DNA of 36,204 nt from an uncultured Planctomyces sp. (GTDB lineage Bacteria > Planctomycetota > Planctomycetia > Planctomycetales > Planctomycetaceae). The DNA is taken from the NCBI GenBank assembly GCA_937904325.1, contig CALGTK010000431.1:1-36204 (forward strand), read 5' to 3'. Positions 18,020 to 25,884 of the stretch are shown here, piece after piece. Position numbers and translations under genes: made by a program. The notes beneath the pieces are model-generated. The model did no database searches. It saw nothing but the letters and a program-made list of their open reading frames with translations, and had not been told where the DNA came from. How positions within the stretch are numbered: position 1 is the stretch's first letter; every line of letters starts with the position of its first letter.

Positions 18020-18810
18020 CGGCTGAATTCTCGCTTACTTCGCGCGATGCGAGCCCTGGCCAGACAACGGCCGAGGTTCGGAACCGAGCGAATTCATGAC
18101 CTGCTGGTGAAGCGTCACTGGCGAGTCAATCACAAGCGAGTACATCGACTTTGGAAACGAGAGAACATGCAAGTCCCGAAAAAGCAGCATCGAAAGCGGC
18201 GTTTTTCGGGTTGCAGTGAGAATAGCTGTGTCCGTCACCGTGCTGAATACAAGGACCACGTCTAGTCGTACGACTTTGTGACGGATCGGCCGGAAGATGG
18301 CCGTCAGTTTCGGATTCTGGTTGTCGTCGATGAGTACACTCGTGAATGCTTGGCGCTTGAAGCAGCACGTTCATTCACCTCGCAGGATGTGGTCGGCATG
18401 CTGCAGTATCTTTTTGCGGTTCGAGGCACTCCTCAGCATATTCGTAGTGACAATGGCCCCGAGTTCGTTGCCGCCGTCATTCGCGACTGGCTGCGGCGTT
18501 CCGATGTCGGGCCGTTGTTCATTGCCAAAGAAAGCCCCTGAGAGAACGGCTACGTCGAGTCATTTAATGGCAAGCTTCGTGACGAGCTCTTGAACCGGGA
18601 ATTGTTTTTGAGCATGGAAGAAGCACGCTGGGTGATCGATCGCTGGCAGTTGAATTACAACCATCGTCGTATCCACAGTGCATTAGACTACCAAACCCCC
18701 GCCGCCTACGCGGCCGACTGTGTTCATCCGGCTTCGGCTTCCAGAACACAGTCGAACTACATAACCCCGATTCTCTCACTCGTACTGGATCAAAGTCTGG
18801 GGGGTGATCA
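18020..18810 (+). pseudogene. IS3-family transposase OrfB, truncated with two in-frame stops
   Basis: A single frame contains the main parts of an IS3 OrfB transposase. First comes a helix-turn-helix region (ARQRPRFGTERIHDLLVKRH, then RVNHKRVHRLW). The rve integrase core follows, with Asp in ILVVVDEYTRECLAL, Asp in IRSDNGPEFV and Glu in GYVESFNGKLRDELL, completing the DDE triad. The tail is NYNHRRIHSALDYQTPAAYA. The frame is broken twice without a shift: TAG at 18263-18265 (EYKDHV*SYDF) and TGA at 18539-18541 (KESP*ENGYVESF). Relatives have Trp at both sites, so each is explained by one G-to-A change in TGG. The usual N-terminal OrfB segment and OrfA are absent. After the conserved tail the frame runs on past the element to 19012, so the native stop is lost or lay outside. 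It cannot make active transposase as read. Confidence 0.85.
18020..18810 (+). mobile_element. IS3-family insertion sequence remnant
   Basis: The right boundary probably lies near 18810, where ACTGGATCAAAGTCTGGGGGGTGATCA-like sequence (18784-18810) resembles an IS3 right end finishing in CA with a G-run. I could not find its inverted partner to the left, between 17628 and 18032, and no OrfA is present, so the left half is missing. No target-site duplication can be recognised. The left limit is the point where transposase similarity begins. Confidence 0.65.
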
Positions 18811-18894
18811 GCCGTCTACACAATTATTTCAAGTATCCATTCCAAGTGGGCAATCGCATCCAAATCACGCGTGTCAGCCCGGTGCTGTGCTTCG

Positions 18895-19398
18895 TCAGGC
18901 GTCTAAGGTGGATGGCACGTCTTTTACCGCTGCGAGCCCGTCGCAGTTTAGCCTTCTCTTTACCAGAATTCCGATTATACAACCGGAGCACGCCCCGAAA
19001 CCACCGGCGTAAAAGTTGCCAAACGGCATTTCTCCAAAAGGAAACCCTGCACCCCCCAGGAAACTGGTCGCACCGACAACCAGTCCCACCGCGGGCGCGA
19101 CTTGAGGCCTTTCCATGACACAGGCCACGAGGGCCGCTGCAATCCCGACAGAAACGCCCCCTATTGCAAACATCGGAGCGTGACCGGCAAAATACATCGA
19201 GCCGTAGATTACAGCCCCAAACAGGCTGGCGGCGATTATGCTACCGATTGATTGACCGCGAGCTGAGTTGGCGGTATCCAAGAATCCCATAACAACCATG
19301 AGCCCAAATATCCACAAATAGCCAAAGATCAGTCCCATCTTCAGACCGACAACTGCACCCGGACCTATCGCTCTTTTGATGCGTGCTCCAATGCTCAT
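18895..19398 (-). CDS. Small hypothetical multi-pass membrane protein
   Basis: This encodes 167 residues from an ATG. I do not recognise the family. The sequence is rich in Gly, Ala and aromatic residues with about four hydrophobic stretches: GLIFGYLWIFGLMVVMGFL, IIAASLFGAVIYGSMYFAG with APMFAIGGVSVGIAAALVAC, VAPAVGLVVGATSFLGGAG, and GGFGACSGCIIGILV. The N-terminal IGARIKRAIGPG and C-terminal VKRRLNCDG are positively charged, so both ends may face the cytoplasm. The gene ends 84 bp from the inferred right end of the IS3 remnant and diverges from the small membrane gene at 19588. The upstream sequence has only a weak ribosome binding site. Coding is supported by long, evenly placed hydrophobic segments rather than by similarity. 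Confidence 0.6.
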   Translation of the reverse strand: MSIGARIKRAIGPGAVVGLKMGLIFGYLWIFGLMVVMGFLDTANSARGQSIGSIIAASLFGAVIYGSMYFAGHAPMFAIGGVSVGIAAALVACVMERPQVAPAVGLVVGATSFLGGAGFPFGEMPFGNFYAGGFGACSGCIIGILVKRRLNCDGLAAVKDVPSTLDA

Positions 19399-19587
19399 GA
19401 TGTAGCTTTCTTAAAAAATTCGAGACGTGACTTTGAATAGAACCGTCAATCGGTCAGCCGATTAACATGCGTGAATTCCCATCTGAAGTGCAAAGCCGGT
19501 TTTGTTGAGAGTTTCCAGTGGAGTTGGATAGCTGAGTCTTTTTCATGGTCGATTCTTGAGTCGCGCGTTCACGCATGCAAGGGAGCG

Positions 19588-19830
19588 ATGCCACCAGCGG
19601 CGGCAGGGCTGATCATTTTATCTGGCATCGGCGTGTGGGTTGCGGGCTGCCACCAGTACCTCATGGGTAAGGCTCAGCCTGGCTGGAAAGCGATCTACGG
19701 AATGGTATTCCCTCTCGGCCTGATCGCTCTTGCTCTGTTGCCAGATGTAAGGAAACGAGAAGCCGTCAGCGGGACATCGCAAAAACAAATCAGCACGCCG
19801 TCGTCGGAGTTACGACGAGTACGAAGATGA
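19588..19830 (+). CDS. Small two-span membrane protein, hypothetical
   Basis: The ATG at 19588 is preceded by AAGGGAG at good distance, so I choose it over the longer frame from 19471, whose first 39 residues look non-coding. The 80-residue product has two hydrophobic segments, AAAGLIILSGIGVWVAGCHQ and YGMVFPLGLIALALLPDV, separated by a short polar loop YLMGKAQPGWKA. A basic, Ser/Thr-rich tail follows (VRKREAVSGTSQKQISTPSS). No family is recognised. It diverges from the 167-residue membrane gene, about 190 bp apart, and converges on the WD40 gene ending at 19866. The strong ribosome binding site and span layout support it, but it is short. Confidence 0.5.
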   Translation: MPPAAAGLIILSGIGVWVAGCHQYLMGKAQPGWKAIYGMVFPLGLIALALLPDVRKREAVSGTSQKQISTPSSELRRVRR

Positions 19831-19865
19831 ATGACCGCACCGTCCGCCCGAACTAAGCGTCAGTC

Positions 19866-20948
19866 TTACATTGAAGCTGCGACATTCACTTCTGGCAGAG
19901 TGAGAATGTGAATCTTTGCAGTACCGCCGGCATACTCTCCGTCTTTGAGCGGGCGGCCGTTGGCGTTTCTGGAGTCCGACATTGTGAAGGCGAGGCGGTG
20001 GCCGTCGGGATGGATGGCGATGCTGCGGCCGTTTGTTAGTTTGCTGCCGGTGTAGAATGGTTTTTCTTCGCCTGGTTTCCAGAAGAAGAGTTTGCCCTTA
20101 CCGGGGAAGGCGCTGGCGGTGCCGACGATGAAGCCGTCGGGATGGAACCAGACGTCGTATATGAAGCCGTCCTGCGTGTCGCCCGGAACGAGTTCGTGGA
20201 GTTGCTTGCCGGATTTCCAGTCGAAGAGCTGTAAGACTGGGCTTCCTTTGGCGAAGCCGCCGCTGGGTTCTTTCATACCTCCGGCGATGAGTTGGGAGCC
20301 TTCTTTGTTGAATTCGAGAGTTCGGACGCCGCCGCAATCCTGGATGTGGTTGAGCTGGTAGAGGCCGACGGCTTCGAACTCTCGGAGCTGTTTACCGGTT
20401 GCGGTGTCGAATTCCCGAATCGTGCCGTGGAAGTCTCCGACGACGAATGATTCTCCGTTCGGGTGAAACGCCAGGCTGAATACTTCGTGCGGCAGGTCGG
20501 TCGTCTGGCGGATGAGTTTCCCGTCGACTGTCGAGAGAATTCGAATCGTGGAATCGTTCCCGCCGATCGCGATCAGATTGCCGTCGGGTGAGACGGCAAT
20601 CGCTCGGATCCACCCGGCAAGGGAATTGGGAGCCGTCCAGAGCGGATCGGTGGCGGTCTCAGATGAGTAATCCCAGCAGCTCAGTCGTCCCCAGGAATCA
20701 CCAGTTAAGCACTGGTTGTTCTCGCCGGTGAAGGCGAGGCATTGCAGCCAGCCGTTGTGGCCGGTGAACGAGGGCAGCAGTTCGTACGAGTCGTCTTTGA
20801 CTGCCCAGCGTTGGATCGTCGCGTCGTAGCCAACTCCGACGAGAAACTTTCCGCACGGAGTGAATCGAGATTGCCAGAGCTGCCGCTCGTACTCGAGCGT
20901 CTCGCCCTGCTGTGGCTCGTACCGTTTGAGAAGTTCCTCGGCCGTCAT
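19866..20948 (-). CDS. WD40 beta-propeller protein, 360 aa
   Basis: The ATG is preceded by GAGGAGCC at about 8 nt, a strong site. The protein has no signal peptide or membrane span, so it is probably cytoplasmic. After a short N-terminal helix (MTAEELLKRYEPQQGETLEY) it consists of WD40-type units of about 42 residues, for example LPSFTGHNGWLQCLAFTGEN, GWIRAIAVSPDGNLIAIGGN with DSTIRILS, LPHEVFSLAFHPNGESFVVG with DFHGTIREFD, and RSIAIHPDGHRLAFTMS. The count fits one seven-bladed propeller. WD40 propellers are protein-binding scaffolds; no catalytic site is expected. It is the last gene of a leftward group after the PSCyt/DUF1592 and DUF1552 genes, 165 bp from the latter. A long hairpin lies in that gap, so it may be transcribed with them or separately. 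Confidence 0.85.
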   Translation of the reverse strand: MTAEELLKRYEPQQGETLEYERQLWQSRFTPCGKFLVGVGYDATIQRWAVKDDSYELLPSFTGHNGWLQCLAFTGENNQCLTGDSWGRLSCWDYSSETATDPLWTAPNSLAGWIRAIAVSPDGNLIAIGGNDSTIRILSTVDGKLIRQTTDLPHEVFSLAFHPNGESFVVGDFHGTIREFDTATGKQLREFEAVGLYQLNHIQDCGGVRTLEFNKEGSQLIAGGMKEPSGGFAKGSPVLQLFDWKSGKQLHELVPGDTQDGFIYDVWFHPDGFIVGTASAFPGKGKLFFWKPGEEKPFYTGSKLTNGRSIAIHPDGHRLAFTMSDSRNANGRPLKDGEYAGGTAKIHILTLPEVNVAASM

Positions 20949-21000
20949 TTCGTGGCTCCTCGAAGTATTAGAGCGGCTAAGATTCAGGTGTAGAGAAGTC

Positions 21001-21079
21001 GGTAACCCGAAGCGTCAGCGAGGGATGTTCGAGTTTGCCCCTTGAATATCAGAATCCCTCGCTGACGCGTCGGGTTACC
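21001..21079. repeat. Long inverted repeat (25-bp arms, 29-bp loop)
   Basis: The left arm at 21001-21025 (GGTAACCCGAAGCGTCAGCG then AGGGA) and the right arm at 21055-21079 are reverse complements with one mismatch at arm position 11 (A against C). They enclose 29 bp. I saw no other copy in this window. The hairpin lies between the DUF1552 gene and the start of the WD40 gene, both leftward. There is no T-run after either arm, so it is not a simple intrinsic terminator. It could end or attenuate the DUF1552 transcript, or be a REP-like dispersed element. Confidence 0.85.
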
Positions 21080-21113
21080 TTTAGTAAAACACTACGCATA
21101 TTTCACATTCGAT

Positions 21114-22433
21114 CTAGGTCAGCCCGGTTAGAGGGCCATCACCGCAGAAACCGGGGTTGCCGAACGTTTTGACTTCGTGACCAAAACTGTGGGCAAGAGA
21201 CAGCAGCAGGCGGTTGTGCGGTACGTTTTTAAATTTCAATGCCTGTCCGGTTTTGAAGTCCGAGCCACCGCCCAGCAGGACGAACGGGATGTTGTTGAGC
21301 GTGTGCGAGTTGCCTTTACCAAGTTCGTTGCCCCAGACGATTTGCGTGTTGTCGAGCAGGCTGCCGGGGCCGCCAGGTTCCGGTGTTTCGCTCAGCCGTT
21401 TGACCAGATAGGCCAGCTGCTCGGCGTACCATGTGTTGATCTTCGTCAGTTTTTCCTGGGCATCCTTGTTGTCGTCTCCCTCGTGCGAAAGTGAATGCTG
21501 ACCTTCTTCGATGCCTAACCACCTCATCCGTGCCTGACCGACGGAGTTGGTGTATTGCAGAGTGGCGACCCGCGAGAAATCTGAAACGAAGCTGTTGACC
21601 ATCAGGTCGATCTGCATTTTGCTGATCTGTGGAATGTTGTCGTTGTCTTCTCGGACGCCTTGTTCGATTTCCGGGATTGTGTGACCCGTTTCGGTTTCAG
21701 GTACGGCCTTGAGTTGTAATTCCATCTCGCGAACGAACGTTGCCTGTTCGTCGAGAAGATGTCGGTCTTCTGCGCTGACGGTCCCTCTCAGTTTTTTAAG
21801 GTCAGATTGCACATCGTCAAGAATGCTGGACAGAGACTCGCGATCCTGCACCTGTCCGTAGAGCTTTTCGAACATCTCGTACGGGTTGTCGATCGGGGCA
21901 ACCGGCTTGTTGGCTCCCGCATAGCTCATCCGAGTCCAGGTGTCGGCTCGGTCAGGAACCATGACTCCGAACTCGAGCGAACCGAACCGTGTTTTTGTTT
22001 CGGGGCTGGCCTGGAAGACGTTTTTCAATTTCTGGTCAAGCGAGATTCCAGTCGACCATCCAGCGGGAGTGTGCGAGCCGCCCTGGATGTTGCCTGGGAA
22101 AAGCTCAATACCAGTAAGCAAGCACGCCATGCCTCGCATGTGACTGTCGCCGTCACCTTTGACTTTGTCACAAACGCCGTTCAGGACAAGCATTTGATCG
22201 CGGTAAGGTTCCAGCGGTTTCAGAATTGGCTTGATGTCGAAGTCCGGCCCCTGCCGGTCCGGCCAGAACTCCTTCTGAACGGTCCCGTTCGGACTGAACA
22301 TCACAACGAAGCGTTTTTTCCGTGACGTGCTGCCGGCGAAACCGAGGCTTGGAAGATTCGTGAGAAACGGCAGCGCGGCTGCGTTCAGTCCAAGAGTCTT
22401 AAGAAACCGTCGTCGTGAAGTGGAGCGTGGCAT
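21114..22433 (-). CDS. DUF1552 Tat-exported protein
   Basis: The 439-residue product begins with a twin-arginine signal, [19 protein letters not shown] (Arg at 7-9). DUF1552 is distantly related to the DUF1501/phosphatase-like fold. Family features seen here include [52 protein letters not shown] and [20 protein letters not shown] near the C-terminus, where DUF1501 proteins have their WGGEFGR motif. The length is typical. In planctomycetes and verrucomicrobia DUF1552 genes usually follow a PSCyt/DUF1592-family gene, as here with 57 bp between them, which suggests one complex or pathway in the periplasm. The substrate is unknown. The sequence before the ATG is a tandem duplication and contains no ribosome binding site; no better in-frame start is apparent. 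Confidence 0.92.
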   Translation of the reverse strand: MPRSTSRRRFLKTLGLNAAALPFLTNLPSLGFAGSTSRKKRFVVMFSPNGTVQKEFWPDRQGPDFDIKPILKPLEPYRDQMLVLNGVCDKVKGDGDSHMRGMACLLTGIELFPGNIQGGSHTPAGWSTGISLDQKLKNVFQASPETKTRFGSLEFGVMVPDRADTWTRMSYAGANKPVAPIDNPYEMFEKLYGQVQDRESLSSILDDVQSDLKKLRGTVSAEDRHLLDEQATFVREMELQLKAVPETETGHTIPEIEQGVREDNDNIPQISKMQIDLMVNSFVSDFSRVATLQYTNSVGQARMRWLGIEEGQHSLSHEGDDNKDAQEKLTKINTWYAEQLAYLVKRLSETPEPGGPGSLLDNTQIVWGNELGKGNSHTLNNIPFVLLGGGSDFKTGQALKFKNVPHNRLLLSLAHSFGHEVKTFGNPGFCGDGPLTGLT

Positions 22434-22477
22434 GGCGGGGCTTTGTGCGAGTGGCGGGGCTTTGTGCGAGTGGCGGG
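22433..22477. repeat. 19-bp tandem duplication at the DUF1552 start codon
   Basis: Two perfect copies of TGGCGGGGCTTTGTGCGAG (22433-22451 and 22452-22470) are followed by seven bases of a third (22471-22477). The first base of the first copy is part of the DUF1552 start codon, so the repeat fills the place where a ribosome binding site would be. Confidence 0.9.
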
Positions 22478-22490
22478 ATTCAATGTAGGA

Positions 22491-24803
22491 CTATTTGGCG
22501 GCAGTCTCTACGGATGGGGCATCTGCAGGCGGGTGATCGAACGCCGAAACCGTGGCGATTTCGGCGAGCAAGACGTTGACGTTGAATTCACTGCTGACGA
22601 ATAAGTCTCTCAGCTTTTCCTTCTGACCGGAACCGTAAGCCTGGATCGGCTGTTTGACAACATGTTGAAAAAGTTGCTCGACAAACGCGAGATGAACTTC
22701 GTCACTGTTGGCCAGAAATTCTCCAAGTTCTTTCGCTCCTGAAAACTTTGCCAGCTCGCCCGATTGTTGCAGGTACGAGCCGGAAGCGTCGATGTCTCGA
22801 TTCTTCTCTTTCTTGCGGAAGCGGCCAGCCGCGTCAAAGTTTTCCAGAGCGTAACCAAGCGGATTAATCATCTCATGACAAGATCGACAGACAAGATGGT
22901 CGGTCTGCAGAGCCACTCGCTGCCGTGTTGTCAGATCCGGATGCAATTTCGAAGGAACCGGCGTGATCGCTGTAGCCGGTGGTTTAAGAGAACGACCGAG
23001 AATACTTCTGGACAGGAACACGCCTCGATGAATCGGTGAGCTGACGTTGTGGTAGGCAAAGCCGCTCATCAGAAAAGGATGAGACAGAATGCCGGAGCGA
23101 GCTTCGGGTTCAAACGCGATTTTCTGAAACTTTACGTCGTTCGGGATGTCTGCCCCGTAGAACTGGCCGAGTCGCCCGCTGAGAAAGATTTCGTTACTAA
23201 GCAGGAGTTGGCGAAGATCGGGCTTCTCTTGCGATACGAAGTCGTCAATCGTCAGTTCAAGCGACGTGCGAAGATCGGACAACAACGCTCGGTCAAATCC
23301 TGCGAACTGTTCTGTGTCCTTCGAGATGTCGGTCAGGTGGTCGAGCTTCAGCCAGTAGTGAAAGAATTCCCGCAGTTTCATTTTTGTGCGAGGATCATTC
23401 ACCATGCGGGCGGCGTGACGCGAAACCTTAATTCGATTATCGAGCGAGTTGCCGTTTGCCCCGTTCCAGAGTTGGCTATCAGGCGGGCAGTCCCACAAAC
23501 CGAATGACAATCGGGAAGCGAAGTTGAATGTGTCGTTCTGACCGCCGATTTCCCGGTACAGGAATCTCGGAGACTTGAGAGCCAGCATCACCACTCGACG
23601 GACTGCAGTTTCTTCGTCTTCCGTTTTCTGAAACTGACTGTCGATATAAAGCTGCTTGTGCTCGTCGGTCAGTCGATGCCGAAGTGCTCGCTCAACGAAT
23701 CGCTCGCAGAACAATCGAAGTTTCTTAGAACGGTCGCCTTTGCCGGGACGGCTGCCGGATAGTCGATTAAGATCGTCAAAGACCTTCGTGGCAACTTCGA
23801 TTGCTGCCGAAGTTGTGGCCGTATCCCATTCTTTCGAGACAGATGTTCCGCGAGTGTAACCTTCGCTGCGGTCGTCGGGAGGAAAGGGTGTCTCGACCGT
23901 CAAGACTTCTGCGTATCGCGTCGGTGTCAGAAATCGCTCCGGGATCGGTTCTTCGATTTTGTGTGGAGCTTTCCATCTCAGGCGGATCTCCCCGGACTTG
24001 CCGTTGAACTTCGAAAATTCAAGCCGCAGTGGATACGGTCGGCCACCGATCATAAATATCGTCTGGCGATACTCCGCGTCGTTTCCTGAACGCACTTTCC
24101 CATCGATGAATGGAACTTGTGAATGGTTCAGCCAGAACTGAAAACCGTTGTCTGTCTGGATAACGAATTCATAGTTACCGGTTTCCGGAGCGATCACGGA
24201 TCCCTGCCATCGAATTGAAAACTCTTCTTTCTTCTCAAACTTGCTTTCAGCAGGAACATCTTCTCCAAAGTCGAAATCGATCAATGTATCGACGCGTTTG
24301 AAGTCGAGTGCTTTATCCTTTTGATATCGGCCGGACGCGAAGTACTCAGCCTGCAGGCCTCGTTTGTCGTCGAACGTTCGTCCGCCACGAAAGAGGCCAA
24401 TCAGGTCGGCAACTGCGTTGCGGTATTGCGTGTTCGTAAGACGAGCCAGCTTAATCCTGGGAGGCTGAATCCGAGCCTGTGCAACCGGCGAATAAAATGA
24501 ATCATAGATGTAGGCCGCGACGGCTTCGGCATCTTCGCCAGTGCAAACGTCCGATTCACCTTCGGGCATCGTTTCTGTGATGAGTCGTGCTAAGTCAACA
24601 AGTGGACGATCGCCAGCGAGCGCTGCGGGATAGTTGTCGGCAGTTCCCTGGCCGTCGTCACCGTGGCACGATGCGCACAGTTTTGCGTAGAGCGGTTTGC
24701 CGGGATATTCGTCAGCGGCCGTTGTTCTTTGCTCAAACAAGGCGAAGCCGGCTGCTGCGAAAAGAAACGTGTGCAACCAGGCTGCCAGCAAGTTATGGGG
24801 CAT
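22491..24803 (-). CDS. PSCyt/DUF1587-PA14-DUF1595-DUF1592-DUF1588-DUF1585 protein
   Basis: I choose the ATG at 24803 (770 residues) because it gives a clean signal peptide (NLLAAWLHTFLFAAAGFALF); an ATG at 24839 or a TTG at 24869 are alternatives. The mature N-terminus is a cytochrome c domain, LYAKLCASCHGDDGQGTADN, with CxxCH at about 43-47. A DUF1587-like segment follows (LARLTNTQYRNAVADLIGLF). About residues 145-285 form a PA14 domain, a carbohydrate-binding beta-sandwich (IRWQGSVIAPETGNYEFVIQ, then TDNGFQFWLN). DUF1595, DUF1592 (FFHYWLKLDHLTDI) and DUF1588 (SSPIHRGVFLSRSILGRSL) follow. A second haem-type motif, CRSCHEMINPLGYALENFDA, lies near residue 637, and DUF1585 ends the protein. It is probably an exported redox protein that binds carbohydrate. 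It precedes the DUF1552 gene by 57 bp in the usual pairing. Confidence 0.92.
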   Translation of the reverse strand: MPHNLLAAWLHTFLFAAAGFALFEQRTTAADEYPGKPLYAKLCASCHGDDGQGTADNYPAALAGDRPLVDLARLITETMPEGESDVCTGEDAEAVAAYIYDSFYSPVAQARIQPPRIKLARLTNTQYRNAVADLIGLFRGGRTFDDKRGLQAEYFASGRYQKDKALDFKRVDTLIDFDFGEDVPAESKFEKKEEFSIRWQGSVIAPETGNYEFVIQTDNGFQFWLNHSQVPFIDGKVRSGNDAEYRQTIFMIGGRPYPLRLEFSKFNGKSGEIRLRWKAPHKIEEPIPERFLTPTRYAEVLTVETPFPPDDRSEGYTRGTSVSKEWDTATTSAAIEVATKVFDDLNRLSGSRPGKGDRSKKLRLFCERFVERALRHRLTDEHKQLYIDSQFQKTEDEETAVRRVVMLALKSPRFLYREIGGQNDTFNFASRLSFGLWDCPPDSQLWNGANGNSLDNRIKVSRHAARMVNDPRTKMKLREFFHYWLKLDHLTDISKDTEQFAGFDRALLSDLRTSLELTIDDFVSQEKPDLRQLLLSNEIFLSGRLGQFYGADIPNDVKFQKIAFEPEARSGILSHPFLMSGFAYHNVSSPIHRGVFLSRSILGRSLKPPATAITPVPSKLHPDLTTRQRVALQTDHLVCRSCHEMINPLGYALENFDAAGRFRKKEKNRDIDASGSYLQQSGELAKFSGAKELGEFLANSDEVHLAFVEQLFQHVVKQPIQAYGSGQKEKLRDLFVSSEFNVNVLLAEIATVSAFDHPPADAPSVETAAK

Positions 24804-24960
24804 CGAAAACTGAGACCGTTCGGTAAGGAAGAGCGGCATTGCTTCGTACCATGACGAACATTGCCGCAAAGCAGGAGAGAATGTGACACTTGACGCGGTG
24901 GATTGTTGCGCTAACCACCAGAGCCGTTCAAGTGAATCGGCCGGTCGGCACCTTGCCAGC

Positions 24961-24994
24961 GGAGTAACTCATGCAGAGGAGTAACTCATGCAGA
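24961..24994. repeat. 17-bp tandem duplication
   Basis: Two perfect copies of GGAGTAACTCATGCAGA (24961-24977 and 24978-24994) are followed by GG. They lie directly beyond the TAG stop (24997-24999) of the leftward receiver-HATPase gene, between it and the PSCyt/DUF1592 gene, whose upstream region they may belong to. Confidence 0.9.
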
Positions 24995-24996
24995 GG

Positions 24997-25884
24997 CTAC
25001 GGCTGGGTCCGCTTGCGGAACATCGTGATCTCGCTGGCGTTGTCGTTAAACGAAACCTCGTCCATGAATGTTCTGATCAGCAACAAGCCTCGGCCACTCA
25101 CGCGTTGAAGGTTGACCGGTTCGCAAGGGTCAGGCAGCGAAGCTGGATCAAATCCTTGTCCTTCATCCCGGATCGTCCAACGACAGCCTTCACGATTAAA
25201 CTCGGCCGTCACGTAAGCCTTGCGGCTGGCGTAGGGCTCCTGCTTCCGCCGCTCGTCGCCGAGCTTCTGGTAGGTATTGTCCTTTAATTCGCGGAGCGTT
25301 GAGTCAAGTTCAAGATTGCCATGCTCGATGGCGTTAATCAGTCCTTCCTGGAGAGCTGTCGAGACTCGGACAATGTCTGATTCGTCGCAGACACCGAGTT
25401 GTCGCATGTGCCCCTGCATGACCATGATCAACGGTCGGAGTGCGCCAATTTCGTTACCCAGTTCAAACTTCATGCTGACGCTTGTCAGGCTTTCGAGAAT
25501 CCGTTGTTCGGCACGTTCCGACGACGCGACTGACAGCACGCTGTTAACGGTTTCTTCAAGATCTCGTGAAAGGTTCTTTTTCGGAACGTAGCTGGCCGCT
25601 CCGGCTTTGAGTGCAGAAACGGCAACCTCTTCATTGCCATGAGCCGTCATTAGAATAACGGGGACATGCCGGTGCAGCTTGCGGATCTGCTTTACAAGTT
25701 CCAGCCCGTCGACCTCGGGCATTTGCAGATCGGTGACAACGACGTCGGGCAGATCGCCTGCCAGCAGATCGAGAGCCTCGCGACCATCACACGCGAACGC
25801 GACTTCAAGATCGCAGTTCTTCAGGCAGCCCCCCGCCAGCTTTCGATCGACGACCGAGTCGTCAACAATCAGCACGGTTGTCAT
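24997..25884 (-). CDS. Receiver domain fused to RsbW-like HATPase
   Basis: This encodes 295 residues; the ATG is preceded by AAAGG at about 8 nt. Residues 1-120 are a CheY-like receiver with the acidic pair in LIVDDS (8-9), phospho-acceptor Asp52 in VVVTDLQMPEVDG, Thr80 in LMTAHG and Lys at 102-103. A helical linker (about 121-150) leads to a GHKL ATPase of the HATPase_c_2/RsbW type: N-box ALQEGLINAIEHGN (Glu180, Asn184, His188), G1 box DEGQGFDP (240-247) and G2 box GRGLLLIRTFMDEV (from 265). There is no H-box, so it is not an ordinary histidine kinase. RsbW-type domains phosphorylate anti-sigma-antagonist proteins or bind a sigma factor. Phosphorylation of the receiver probably controls that activity. 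No sigma factor or antagonist gene is nearby. It is divergent from the TPR gene. Confidence 0.9.
   Translation of the reverse strand: MTTVLIVDDSVVDRKLAGGCLKNCDLEVAFACDGREALDLLAGDLPDVVVTDLQMPEVDGLELVKQIRKLHRHVPVILMTAHGNEEVAVSALKAGAASYVPKKNLSRDLEETVNSVLSVASSERAEQRILESLTSVSMKFELGNEIGALRPLIMVMQGHMRQLGVCDESDIVRVSTALQEGLINAIEHGNLELDSTLRELKDNTYQKLGDERRKQEPYASRKAYVTAEFNREGCRWTIRDEGQGFDPASLPDPCEPVNLQRVSGRGLLLIRTFMDEVSFNDNASEITMFRKRTQP

Noticed and set aside
18263-18541. Stop-codon recoding or readthrough in the IS3 transposase
   Set aside because: Two different stops at Trp codons in a 5'-truncated element are better explained by mutation; no recoding signal is visible and other genes here use TGA and TAG as normal stops.
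18590-19012. Separate 140-residue gene beginning MNRELFLSMEE
   Set aside because: It is the 3' part of the broken IS3 transposase, reading on past the inferred element end.
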